Assembly: GCA_020847395.1 (NCBI GenBank)
Contig: JADLCD010000125.1
Coordinates: forward strand, 1-41,740
Origin: Chitinophagaceae bacterium
GTDB lineage: Bacteria; Bacteroidota; Bacteroidia; Chitinophagales; Chitinophagaceae
DNA length: 41,740 nt
Direction: 5' to 3'
Shown: piece by piece, positions 1 through 8,394 of the stretch
Layout of the letters: every line of letters begins with the position of its first letter
How positions within the stretch are numbered: the first letter of the stretch is position 1
Notes under the pieces: generated by a model
The model's input: the letters and a program-made list of their open reading frames with translations, nothing else
Databases searched by the model: none
Told to the model about the DNA's origin: nothing
Made by a program: the position numbers and the translations under genes

Positions 1-1
1 A

Positions 2-370
2 ATTGTACCTGTAACAGCTTCGCTTGATTATTATTTTGGCAAAGCTCCTGTACGTCCTTATATAGGTGCGGATTTGGGTGCATATTTCAGGCAGTATATG
101 CTGACCATCACTCAAAATAACGGCAACAGTTCATATTATAATACGAGTGATAAGAAAACATTTTTCGGTGCTGCGCCGAGAGCAGGTTTAAATGTTGAAC
201 TTGGACCGGTAGGTATATTCGGACAGGCAGGCTATAATTTCTTATTCGGATCGGGTGATAAAAATAATATTACTGTTCCCGGTGCAAACAGTAGTATCGA
301 CACAAAGCCTACAGATAAATTCTGGACTTTTGATGTTGGTGTATTTTTCAAAATAGGTGGCGGTAAATAA
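2..370 (+). CDS. Outer-membrane beta-barrel protein, C-terminal part
   Basis: The reading frame is open from the first complete codon of the window, so the gene begins upstream and only about 122 residues are visible. The text alternates aromatic and small residues in short strands joined by Gly/Asn/Ser-rich turns, for example LDYYFGK, PYIGADLGAYFR, VGIFGQAGYNFLF and FWTFDVGVFFKIGG. This is the pattern of a small porin-like or OmpW-like barrel inserted in the outer membrane, with the usual closing strand ending in aromatic residues. The substrate cannot be told from this fragment. The visible part has no catalytic motif. A good intrinsic terminator follows at 409-433, so this is probably the last gene of its transcript. 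Confidence 0.7.
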   Translation: MVPVTASLDYYFGKAPVRPYIGADLGAYFRQYMLTITQNNGNSSYYNTSDKKTFFGAAPRAGLNVELGPVGIFGQAGYNFLFGSGDKNNITVPGANSSIDTKPTDKFWTFDVGVFFKIGGGK

Positions 371-408
371 TTAGCACTGCTATAATTTCGATATATATCA
401 ATAAGACT

Positions 409-433
409 CCTGGCATATTTGCCGGGGGTTTTT
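409..433 (+). terminator. Intrinsic terminator after the barrel gene
   Basis: Seven-base stem CCTGGCA (409-415) pairs with TGCCGGG (420-426) with one G-U pair and a four-base loop, followed by GG and a run of five T. It lies 38 bases after the stop of the upstream gene and separates it from tex. Confidence 0.7.
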
Positions 434-524
434 ATTTGTGAAATGAGGAGAAAGTTCCTATTACTCAAACTCCCTTATTTTTTAAAATTTTTCTTTCAAA
501 ACAACTCCTTAGTTTCGCGGCCGT

Positions 525-2768
525 ATGAAAGCATTTGCATTTATAATAGCGGATAAATTATCCATCAAACCGCAGCAGGTTGAAACAGTTATTTCTTTAT
601 TAAATGAAGGGGCTACCATTCCATTTATAGCAAGATACCGTAAAGATAAAACAGGCGCTTTGGACGAAGTGGCCGTGCAGGGTATAGAAGATGAGCTAAA
701 AGCGCTTAAAGCATTTACTGAAAGAAAAACTGCGATAGAAAAATCTATTACCGAGCAGGAAAAAATGACAGAAGCATTACAGCAAAAACTGGATAATGCT
801 AAAACACTCGCTGAGCTCGAAGACATCTATCTTCCGTATAAACCTAAAAGAAAAACCAAAGCGCAAACAGCAAGAGAAAATGGATTGGAGCCATTATCCA
901 TTTTTATGCTGGAGCAAAAGAATGAAGATATTAATGCATATGCTGCCACTTTTATAAATGATACAATAAAAACTGCTGAAGAAGCTTTGCAGGGCGCAAG
1001 AGATATTATTGCGGAGCAGATCAATGAAGATGCGCAGGTGCGTGCAAAAATGCGAAAATTGTTTGAAGATAAAGCGGCGTTAAGCAGCAAGGTTATCACT
1101 GATAAAGAAACGGAAGGCATAAAGTTTAAAGATTATTTTGATTATAGCGAACCGGTATTAAAAGTGCCCTCCCATCGTGCATTGGCGGTATTGCGTGGTT
1201 TTATGGAAGGCATTTTGCGTATTGCCATAGAGCCCGAAGAAGAAACTGCGCTCTCTGTAATTGAAGGATTATACGTGAAGGGCATGAGCGAAAGCAGCAC
1301 ACATGTAAAGAAAGCGGTAAAAGATTCCTATCGGCGTTTGCTGCAACCTGCACTGGAAACGGAGTTCAGAACATTACTGAAACAAAAGGCGGATGAAGAA
1401 GCGATCAATGTTTTTGCGGAAAATCTCAAACAGCTATTGTTGAGCGCACCGTTGGGCGGCAAAAGAGTACTCGCTATTGATCCCGGTTACAGAACCGGTT
1501 GTAAAGTGGTTTGCCTTGATGAAAAAGGTGATCTCAAAAAAAATGATTTGATATATGTGCATGAGCCAGGCAGGCTGCAAAGCTCAGAATATACTATCCG
1601 GCACCTGGTTGACACATACCGCATAGAAACATTTGCTATTGGTGATGGCACTGCGGGAAGAGAAACAGAACAGTTTATAAAAAAACTCAACCTTGGGTTA
1701 CCCATATTTTTAGTGAATGAAGATGGCGCTTCTGTATACTCGGCATCAGAAACTGCAAGGGAAGAATTTCCTGACCAGGATATTACAGTACGCGGCGCCG
1801 TTAGTATTGGCAGACGTTTGATGGATCCGCTGGCGGAACTGGTAAAAATTGACCCTAAAAGTATTGGTGTTGGACAATACCAGCATGATGTAAACCAGTT
1901 CAGGCTGAAGGAGCGGCTTGATCAAACTGTGGTAAACTGCGTGAACCAGGTGGGCGTTAACCTGAATACGGCAAGCAAACATTTATTGTCGTATGTAAGT
2001 GGTATCGGCAGCACGCTCGCTGATAATATTATTAAATACCGCAATGAAAATGGCGGGTTTACTAACAGGAACCAGTTGCTGAAAGTGTCGCGCCTGGGAG
2101 GAAAAGCTTACGAACAATGTGCTGGCTTCTTACGCATAAAACAAGGAAATAATCCGCTTGATGCGAGCGCCGTTCACCCTGAAGCGTATACCCTGGTTGA
2201 AAAAATGGCTGTTGATAATAATGTGGCGGTACAGTCACTGATAGGCAATGAAGCTGTTGTAAAAAATATCGATACTAAAAAATACATCAGCGAACAGTTT
2301 GGTGAACATACCATCAATGACATCCTAAAAGAATTGCAAAAGCCAGGGCTTGACCCCCGAAGTGAATTACAGCAATTTGAGTTTGCTAATATTTATTCTA
2401 TAAATGATGTGCAGGTGGGTATGATTGTGCCGGGCATAGTAACCAATATTACCCGCTTTGGCGCTTTTGTTGATATTGGTGTAAAGCAGGATGGACTGGT
2501 GCATATTTCTGAAATAACACACAAGTATATTGATGACCCCAATGAAGCATTGAAGTTAAACGACCATGTAAAAGTGAAAGTGCTTGAAGTGGATATGGTA
2601 CGCAAACGCATTGCACTATCTATAAAACAAACGCAGGAAATGCCGGCACGCAATGAGCGCAGGAATAATAATCCATCTCAAAAACGACATGAAAAGAAAG
2701 AACCAGATTTATCCCAGGCTAATTTTACAGATGCATTGAGTGCATTGAAGAAGAAGTTTGGCAGATGA
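525..2768 (+). CDS. tex: Tex family RNA-binding transcription accessory protein
   Basis: A 747-residue protein of normal Tex length. The order of domains is typical: a helical Tex N-terminal domain with the IPFIARYRKDKTGALDE signature near residue 35, an RNase H-like YqgF domain beginning at about residue 314 (VLAIDPGYRTGCK), a helix-hairpin-helix part near residue 490 (SGIGSTLADNIIKYR), and a C-terminal S1 RNA-binding domain at about 629-700 (NITRFGAFVDIG). The tail is basic and probably disordered. Tex proteins bind nucleic acid and affect transcription and mRNA turnover in the cytoplasm; the exact role varies among species. The ATG is chosen because the N-terminus matches the family. A weak -7-like TAGTTTCG lies at 510-517, only seven bases before the ATG, without a clear -33 box. 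A repeated double hairpin follows the stop at 2803-2851. Confidence 0.95.
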   Translation: MKAFAFIIADKLSIKPQQVETVISLLNEGATIPFIARYRKDKTGALDEVAVQGIEDELKALKAFTERKTAIEKSITEQEKMTEALQQKLDNAKTLAELEDIYLPYKPKRKTKAQTARENGLEPLSIFMLEQKNEDINAYAATFINDTIKTAEEALQGARDIIAEQINEDAQVRAKMRKLFEDKAALSSKVITDKETEGIKFKDYFDYSEPVLKVPSHRALAVLRGFMEGILRIAIEPEEETALSVIEGLYVKGMSESSTHVKKAVKDSYRRLLQPALETEFRTLLKQKADEEAINVFAENLKQLLLSAPLGGKRVLAIDPGYRTGCKVVCLDEKGDLKKNDLIYVHEPGRLQSSEYTIRHLVDTYRIETFAIGDGTAGRETEQFIKKLNLGLPIFLVNEDGASVYSASETAREEFPDQDITVRGAVSIGRRLMDPLAELVKIDPKSIGVGQYQHDVNQFRLKERLDQTVVNCVNQVGVNLNTASKHLLSYVSGIGSTLADNIIKYRNENGGFTNRNQLLKVSRLGGKAYEQCAGFLRIKQGNNPLDASAVHPEAYTLVEKMAVDNNVAVQSLIGNEAVVKNIDTKKYISEQFGEHTINDILKELQKPGLDPRSELQQFEFANIYSINDVQVGMIVPGIVTNITRFGAFVDIGVKQDGLVHISEITHKYIDDPNEALKLNDHVKVKVLEVDMVRKRIALSIKQTQEMPARNERRNNNPSQKRHEKKEPDLSQANFTDALSALKKKFGR

Positions 2769-2802
2769 TGACAAAACAGTGTTTAGAAGATATGTACCTG
2801 CT

Positions 2803-2851
2803 GTGCGTGACGTCTTCGCCACGCACTTTTCTCTTGTCGCCTACCGGCGAC
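2803..2851. repeat. REP-like double hairpin, copy 1 (after tex)
   Basis: Two adjacent hairpins. The first (2803-2826) has arms GTGCGTGACG and CGCCACGCAC around the loop TCTT, with one A-C mismatch. The second (2836-2851) has arms GTCGCC and GGCGAC around TACC. The same pair occurs at 5937-5984 after the alpha-galactosidase gene, with a perfect first stem. An open frame crosses this stretch (2758-3051) but it overlaps the tex stop and its residues follow the repeat, so it is not called a gene. The position just downstream of stop codons suggests a role in transcript 3' ends or a transposase-spread REP element. Confidence 0.7.
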
Positions 2852-2911
2852 TAAATTCAGGCTGTCCAAACACGGCTGAGCAAGAGAATATATTTTCAAC
2901 TTTTATCTTAT

Positions 2912-2992
2912 ATCGTCAGCAGTTCCGGCAGACGTTTTCCAAATGCCCTGCCGACGCAAAACTGTTGAACGTTGTGTGTCATGCCGTTGAAC
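2912..2992. repeat. Imperfect inverted repeat with two GTTGAAC heptamers
   Basis: Left part CAGCAGTTCCGGCAG (about 2918-2932) can pair imperfectly with a right part containing CTGCCGACGCAAAACTG (about 2949-2965). The heptamer GTTGAAC occurs at 2964-2970 and again at 2986-2992. GTTGAAC fits the GTTRRRY core of integron attC sites, but the opposite RYYYAAC core is not clear. It sits directly upstream of the decayed cassette genes. Whether it is a recombination site or only a hairpin is open. Confidence 0.3.
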
Positions 2993-3047
2993 ACTACCTA
3001 ATCAAAAACAAACTTGCCCACAGGCTTGTTTTTTGTAAATTTACTGA

Positions 3048-3395
3048 GTGAAAAAACAGAAAGAAATTCAACTTGATTTTGAGATAGACAAGCTGCCCAA
3101 CTCTATTGAAAATGCTATTTCAGGTGAGGTTTTTGATACTTTGGTTGTTCAAAATTCAACAAGGGAAAGAAGAAATTGTATAAAGGAGTTGCTGGCAATC
3201 TTGTTGCATTTGCATGTAAATCTCCTTTTGAAAAAGGTTATGACGGAGTGGTATCATTTATTGCCAAGACACAACTTGTTGATCATTATGCATAGACATT
3301 GGGTGCAAAACTTTTCGGTGGAAATAGAATGTTTATATGATACGAGAGAGGCATACATTTTAACAACAAAATATTTTAAAGATTTTAAGCTATGA
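3048..3395 (+). pseudogene. Decayed small Bacteroidota protein gene with two frameshifts
   Basis: The first about 33 residues (KKQKEIQLDFEIDKLPNSIE and on) read well from a GTG at 3048. From 3173 the sensible text moves to another frame: it reads KLYKGVAGNLVAFACKSPF, then TQLVDHYA, meets a TAG at 3293-3295, continues TLGAKLFGGNRMFI and ends at a TGA at 3338-3340. After about 3336 the original frame again makes sense (YDTREAYILTTKYFKDFKL). From memory, intact relatives in Bacteroidota are about 170-180 residues and carry these same blocks in one frame, so this copy seems to have lost roughly 60 codons in the middle and gained two frameshifts plus an in-frame stop. The function of the family is not known to me. 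The 3' end overlaps the next small gene by ATGA. Confidence 0.65.
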
Positions 3396-3553
3396 TAGAC
3401 TTCAAAAAAATGAACGACAAAGACTTTGTTTTTATCAACAAGCCTTTAAGCGACAAAGAGAATAAAGCATTTAGCGAATTTCTAAAAAATCGCAAAGCGA
3501 AATCATTGCGTAGAACGACAAACAAAAAACGCAAAGAATTTAAAACTCAATAG
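3392..3553 (+). CDS. Small basic hypothetical protein (53 aa)
   Basis: A 53-residue open frame starting with MIDFKKMNDKDFVFINKPL and ending in a strongly basic tail (KNRKAKSLRRTTNKKRKEF). Its ATG overlaps the TGA of the decayed gene upstream as ATGA, so the two were probably translated as a coupled pair. From memory, a similar small Lys/Arg-rich protein often follows intact members of the upstream family. The basic tail suggests nucleic-acid contact, which is only an inference. It is intact, but with its partner broken it may be a relic. No further motif is visible. Confidence 0.5.
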   Translation: MIDFKKMNDKDFVFINKPLSDKENKAFSEFLKNRKAKSLRRTTNKKRKEFKTQ

Positions 3554-3639
3554 GCACGAACATACAACATTGGTATGGCCAATAGTGGGCTTGACACTGG
3601 AGCAATCAGCATTGTCATAAAAACATAAAAAATTAACAC

Positions 3640-5844
3640 ATGAAAAAATGGTTAATAGCCGTTTGTTGCTTATTGAATATCGGTAGTCACTCTTCAATAT
3701 TGGCACAGGAGCCCAACAGTAATCCTATCAATCCAACAACATCTCCTGAAGGATGGCTTATTAAAACTTCACAATCGGCATTGCGGTTAATGGTTGATGA
3801 CAAGGGAACAGTTAAACCTGTTTACTATGGCCCCATACAAATGGCTTCTTTTCAGGGGAACAATGAACAATGGCAATCAGCTACCGATGAAGTGCCGGTG
3901 CGGGGTGGATTTGCAGGTAAAACACCCATGCTTGAAGTTGTATTCAAAGATGGAGTAAGGGATGTTGAACTGGAGTTTGTAAAAGCGGAAACGATTATTT
4001 TGGAACAAAGGCACACATTAAAGCTTGTGCAGAAAGACAGGCATTACCCGCTACAGGTAGAAACTTTTATAAGGGTATTGCCGGAGTTTGACATATTGGA
4101 AAAATGGGCTGTGATAACCAACACCGGCAAAAAGGATAATATCCATATTGAAAATCTTCAATCCGGAAATGTGGTGTTACCTGCCGATCAATATGTGCTT
4201 TCTCATAAGGCCGGCGAATGGGGACACGAATTTCAACCACAACAAACGCTGCTCACTCCCGGAATAAAAACATTAAAGAGTGATGATTTTGTAGCTTACG
4301 CCAATCCATCGTGGTATATGATTCAACCAGAGAAAAACCTGGATAAACAAGATGGAGACACATGGTATGGATGCCTGGCTTATAGCGGTAATTACAGGGT
4401 TGATTTTAATCTGCCGTATAACGGCAACCTTCAAATCACCGCCGGTATCAATTTTTGGGATAGCTGGTGGAACCTGGAGCCGGGCAAGTCGCTCACCACG
4501 CCCAAAATGGTGACTGGCTATACCAACAAAGGCGCACAGGCGGCTTCACAAAATCTTCATGGCTATATTAATAAAGCCGTATTGCCGGCAACACACAGAA
4601 ATGAAATGCGCCCCGTATTATATAACAGTTGGTACGCTACAGAATTTTCTGTTTCAGAAGAGCAACAAATTAAACTGGCTGAAATTGCGAAAGAGACGGG
4701 CGTTGAATTATTTGTGATTGATGATGGCTGGTTTAAAGGCCGTGTGGATGATAAGGGCGGATTGGGTGATTGGGAGGTAGACAACAATAAATTTCCGGCG
4801 GGCTTGCAACCGATGATAAAAAAAGTGAATGAGCTGGGAATGAAATTTGGCATTTGGGTAGAGCCCGAGATGGTAAATCCCAATAGCGACCTGTTTCGCA
4901 AACATCCCGATTGGGTTTTATATTTTCCCAACAGGAAAAAAAACGAAATGAGGAGTCAACTGATGCTAAACCTGGCGAGGGAAGATGTATATCAGTACCT
5001 GTTGAAAAGTCTTGATAAGCTTTTGTCGGAAAATAATATTGACTTTATCAAGTGGGATCGCAACAGGGGGCTTACAGAGCCTGGCTGGCCATCAGCTCCA
5101 TTGGAACTGCAGCGTGAAGTGCGGCTGAGATTTACCGATAATCTTTACCGGCTGATAGATGAACTAAGAAAGCGGCACCCTAAAGTATGGTTTGAAAGTT
5201 GTTCGGGTGGCGGTGGGCGGCCGGATCTCGGTATTCTGTCCCGGATGGACCAGGTATGGACAAGCGATAACACCGATCCTATTGACCGGACGATGATACA
5301 ATACAGCTATCTCGATTTGCTACCTGCAAAGACCATGGTATCATGGGTGACCAGGGAAAGTTTCCATCAGCCCACTTCGCTTGATTTTAAGTTTGATGTT
5401 GCAATGAGCGGCGTATTAGGAATTGGTAACGATCTGACGAAGTGGACTGAAGAAGAAAAAAAATTGGCCCGGGAAAAGGTTTCGTTATACAAACGGATCA
5501 GACCGCTTGTGCAAAACGGGCAGGTCTTTAAACTCATTTCTCCGTTTTTAGAAAACCGCAGCGCTTTGCAATATGTAGCGGAAGATAAAAACTCAGCGGT
5601 GGTTTTTTGTTACCAGCTTGCCGAATATATGAGGGGTGGAAAGACAGACCGCCGTAAAAGCAGCGTGCTGCGGTTACAAGGGCTTGATGTGAATAAAAAA
5701 TATACTCTTGAAAATACAAGTGCTGATAAATCAATAAACACACAACAGGTATACAGTGGTGATTTTTTAATGAATGTGGGAATAAGCTGGCCGCTGAGGA
5801 CAGCTAATAAGTCTTTAGTGATCATCCTTACAGCAATCGACTGA
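3640..5844 (+). CDS. Secreted GH36 alpha-galactosidase
   Basis: A 734-residue GH36 enzyme that removes terminal alpha-galactose from oligosaccharides such as raffinose or melibiose. A signal peptide is visible at residues 1-22, ending at LAQE, so it acts in the periplasm or outside the cell. An N-terminal beta-sandwich is followed by the TIM barrel with FVIDDGWF near residue 357, FGIWVEPEMV near 405, the nucleophile Asp473 in KWDRNR, the ESCSGGGGRPDLG block near 523, and the probable acid/base Asp543 in SDNTDPIDR. All key motifs are intact and the length is usual. No SusC/SusD or other glycosidase lies beside it. The gene is preceded by the decayed cassette and followed by copy 2 of the double-hairpin repeat, so its ends are marked by the same repeat family. 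Confidence 0.93.
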   Translation: MKKWLIAVCCLLNIGSHSSILAQEPNSNPINPTTSPEGWLIKTSQSALRLMVDDKGTVKPVYYGPIQMASFQGNNEQWQSATDEVPVRGGFAGKTPMLEVVFKDGVRDVELEFVKAETIILEQRHTLKLVQKDRHYPLQVETFIRVLPEFDILEKWAVITNTGKKDNIHIENLQSGNVVLPADQYVLSHKAGEWGHEFQPQQTLLTPGIKTLKSDDFVAYANPSWYMIQPEKNLDKQDGDTWYGCLAYSGNYRVDFNLPYNGNLQITAGINFWDSWWNLEPGKSLTTPKMVTGYTNKGAQAASQNLHGYINKAVLPATHRNEMRPVLYNSWYATEFSVSEEQQIKLAEIAKETGVELFVIDDGWFKGRVDDKGGLGDWEVDNNKFPAGLQPMIKKVNELGMKFGIWVEPEMVNPNSDLFRKHPDWVLYFPNRKKNEMRSQLMLNLAREDVYQYLLKSLDKLLSENNIDFIKWDRNRGLTEPGWPSAPLELQREVRLRFTDNLYRLIDELRKRHPKVWFESCSGGGGRPDLGILSRMDQVWTSDNTDPIDRTMIQYSYLDLLPAKTMVSWVTRESFHQPTSLDFKFDVAMSGVLGIGNDLTKWTEEEKKLAREKVSLYKRIRPLVQNGQVFKLISPFLENRSALQYVAEDKNSAVVFCYQLAEYMRGGKTDRRKSSVLRLQGLDVNKKYTLENTSADKSINTQQVYSGDFLMNVGISWPLRTANKSLVIILTAID

Positions 5845-5912
5845 TGGCTGTTTGATAGCTTGAAGATATATGGCTCGGGGAATAATCGTAACACGAACGC
5901 CGGAACTTTGCT

Positions 5913-5984
5913 GTGCGTGGTGCCTTCGTTTTTGCTGTGCGTGGCGTCTTCGCCACGCACGGCTATCTTGTCGCTTCTGGCGAC
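5913..5984. repeat. REP-like double hairpin, copy 2 (after GH36 gene)
   Basis: The first hairpin (5937-5960) is perfect: arms GTGCGTGGCG and CGCCACGCAC around TCTT. The second (5970-5984) has GTCGC and GCGAC arms. A partial extra left arm, GTGCGTGGTGCCTTCG, lies at 5913-5928. The element shares most of its bases with 2801-2851. It fills much of the 310-base gap between the galactosidase and the next gene (5845-6154); I see no gene in that gap, and the small open frame at 5860-6054 is made of repeat sequence. Confidence 0.7.
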
Positions 5985-6154
5985 ACGGCCTGCTGCTTTA
6001 GCCATGCACAATAGTATTACTGTAGTACAAGCGAGCGTGGCAACAATAGCTTAATAGTAGCACTACAGCTAAGTACAAAATAATAACTACTATTTTTTCC
6101 GACGGTTAAAGTTTTTCGCAACGTGTTTGTTGTATTTTTACCTAAATTTTTTCT

Positions 6155-7705
6155 ATGCGCATCATACTTTCCTTTTTTATGCTTACGTGTTTTTCATTAA
6201 ACACCTACAGCCAGCTTACTACCAAAGCTATTGACGAGTTGGTTGAACGTTCTATGAAAGCATTTGATGTGCCGGGTATAGCGGTAGGTATTGTGAAGGA
6301 CGGGAAAATAATTCACGCAAAGGGATATGGTGTTCGCTCTTTAAATACAAATTTGAAAACAGATGAAAATACTTTATTTGGCATAGCATCAAACAGTAAA
6401 GCTTTTACAGCAACTGCGCTGGGTTTGCTGGTTGACCAGGGTAAAATAAAATGGGATGATAAAGTGCGGGATTATATTCCTGAATTCAAGCTGTATGATC
6501 CTTATGTAACAGAAGAATTTACCATCCGTGACCTGCTTACACACCGCAGCGGTTTGGGATTAGGCGCAGGCGACCTGATGATATTTCCCGACTCCTCCAA
6601 TTTTGAATTGAAAGATATCATTCATAATCTCCGATATCTTAAACCTGTTTCAAGTTTTCGTTCAAAGTATGATTATGATAACAACCTGTATATTATTGCC
6701 GGTGAAGTGGTGGCAAGGGTAAGTGGTAGAAGCTGGGATGATTTTGTACAGCAAAATATTATTGATGTAATAGGTATGACAAAAACTGCTACAACGTACA
6801 ACAGGTTAAAAGATAAAAGTAATATTATTGATGGTCATGCGCCGGTTGATGGAAAAGTAGAGGCAATCGGCAGGAATATTTTCAGGCTCGGCGCAGCGGC
6901 AGGCGGGTTAAACTCAAATATAACAGACCTGTGTAAATGGGTGCAGTTGTGGTTAAACAAAGGGAAATACGGGGAAGGATTATCTAAACAATTGTTTTCT
7001 GAAGATGTATATCGCGCTATAACCTCACCGCAAACTATTTTACAGGTTGGTGGCCCGGGCGCATACAATACGCATTTCGCGGCTTACGGTCTTGGCTTTT
7101 TTATGAGTGATGAAAAAGGATATAAAAGAATTACGCATACCGGCGGGCTTGCGGGAGTTGTTACACAGATTACAATGTTTCCAGAATTAAATCTTGGTAT
7201 TATTGTTTTAACCAACCAGCAGGAAGGTGGCGCATTTACATCTGTAACAAATCAAATTAAGGACAGTTATTTTGGTATAAAAGGAACAGACAGGGTTGCG
7301 GAATATTCCGCTAACAGGCAAAAGCAATTGGCTTCGGCAAAGCAGTTAACAGATTCAATATGGAATGATATAAAAGCTGTGCAGTCTGCAAAAGAAAAAG
7401 TTGATGTTAACCTGTATACCGGAACATATACTGATGCCTGGTTTGGAGATATTGTTGTTTCGATGAAGAATGGAAAGCTCTGGTTCGATTCAAAACGTTC
7501 TTATAAACTAACCGGTGAAATGTTTTACTATAAGGGCAATACTTTTGTAGTGAAATGGGATGACCGAAGCATGGATGCAGATGCCTTTGCCAGCTTTATA
7601 TTAGACGAATCAGGGAAAGCTGTTGGTTTAACCATGAAAGCGATATCTCCTTTAACAGATTTCAGTTACGATTTCCAGGATCTTGATTTAAAGCGAGTGG
7701 AATAG
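6155..7705 (+). CDS. Secreted serine hydrolase, beta-lactamase/esterase fold, with C-terminal DUF3471-like domain
   Basis: A 516-residue protein of the class C beta-lactamase/penicillin-binding (S12, family VIII esterase) type. A signal peptide covers about residues 1-19. The catalytic SxxK is Ser79-Asn-Ser-Lys82 and the second motif is Tyr174-Asp-Asn176; HTGG near residue 329 takes the place of the KTG box. The region after about residue 390 resembles the DUF3471 domain that often follows this fold. Such enzymes hydrolyse esters, D-amino peptides or lactams outside the cytoplasm; the substrate here cannot be read from sequence. The gene is convergent with the HD gene downstream, with only 25 bases between the stops. 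Confidence 0.85.
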   Translation: MRIILSFFMLTCFSLNTYSQLTTKAIDELVERSMKAFDVPGIAVGIVKDGKIIHAKGYGVRSLNTNLKTDENTLFGIASNSKAFTATALGLLVDQGKIKWDDKVRDYIPEFKLYDPYVTEEFTIRDLLTHRSGLGLGAGDLMIFPDSSNFELKDIIHNLRYLKPVSSFRSKYDYDNNLYIIAGEVVARVSGRSWDDFVQQNIIDVIGMTKTATTYNRLKDKSNIIDGHAPVDGKVEAIGRNIFRLGAAAGGLNSNITDLCKWVQLWLNKGKYGEGLSKQLFSEDVYRAITSPQTILQVGGPGAYNTHFAAYGLGFFMSDEKGYKRITHTGGLAGVVTQITMFPELNLGIIVLTNQQEGGAFTSVTNQIKDSYFGIKGTDRVAEYSANRQKQLASAKQLTDSIWNDIKAVQSAKEKVDVNLYTGTYTDAWFGDIVVSMKNGKLWFDSKRSYKLTGEMFYYKGNTFVVKWDDRSMDADAFASFILDESGKAVGLTMKAISPLTDFSYDFQDLDLKRVE

Positions 7706-7730
7706 TCGTTAGCTGACGATGATTACAGCC

Positions 7731-8333
7731 TTATAGTTCGCCGTTCCATTCCTTATAAAACTGTTGTAAAAAACTTTCAAGAAAAACATGCCTTTCCCTG
7801 GCTATTGCTTTGCCGGATATGGTATTCATTTTCTCTCTTAATTTCAGCAGCTTATCATAAAAATGCTGTATAGAAGTTCCTGCCGGATCGTCAGGATTAT
7901 AAATTTCTCTTTGCTTACTTCCTCCATACGCAAATACTCTTGCCAGGCCAATAGCACCAAGCGCATCCAGCCTGTCTGCATCCTGCACAATTTTGGCTTC
8001 AATACTTTCAGCCATTTTACCTTTGCTGAAAGAAACCTGCGACACAATTTCTATCACTTTATCAATGGTTTTTTCCGGCACATCCAATACATGTAATATT
8101 CCGGTAATCAGTTCTTCCGATTTGTCAATGCCATTATGTAATTTATAATCACCCACATCATGCAGCCATGCGGCAAGTTCCACAAGGAATACATCAGCGT
8201 TTTCTTTTGTTGCTATTTGCACAGCAACATTCACCACACGTTCTATATGAAAGTAATCGTGTCCTGTTCCTTCTCCTGAAAATTGCTGATGAATAGTTTG
8301 CTTTACGGAATCTAAAATTTGTTGAGATGTCAT
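7731..8333 (-). CDS. HD-domain phosphohydrolase, YpgQ/YedJ-like
   Basis: A protein of about 200 residues with the metal-binding motifs of the HD superfamily: GHDYFHIERV (first His), AAWLHDVGDYK (the HD pair) and QDADRLDALGAIG (last Asp), followed by ARVFAYGG. This spacing fits the small YpgQ/YedJ group, for one member of which (YpgQ) a dNTP pyrophosphohydrolase activity has been described; the real substrate here is unknown. It is cytoplasmic, with no signal or membrane segment. A start at 8351 is also open, adding MISLSI, but MTSQQILDSV is the family-like beginning. It reads away from the YbaK-type gene in the same direction, with about 60 bases between. Confidence 0.85.
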   Translation of the reverse strand: MTSQQILDSVKQTIHQQFSGEGTGHDYFHIERVVNVAVQIATKENADVFLVELAAWLHDVGDYKLHNGIDKSEELITGILHVLDVPEKTIDKVIEIVSQVSFSKGKMAESIEAKIVQDADRLDALGAIGLARVFAYGGSKQREIYNPDDPAGTSIQHFYDKLLKLREKMNTISGKAIARERHVFLESFLQQFYKEWNGEL

Positions 8334-8394
8334 AATTGATAAAGATATCATATTGCAGCAACGTAATTTTATTTATGCAAAATTGAGCTGAAAA

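Noticed and set aside
2758-3051. Open frame of 97 codons behind tex
   Set aside because: It overlaps the tex stop, runs through the repeat hairpins and the inverted repeat, and has no protein-like pattern.
5860-6054. Open frame of 64 codons behind the GH36 gene
   Set aside because: Its codons are the second copy of the repeat; no homologous protein pattern is visible.
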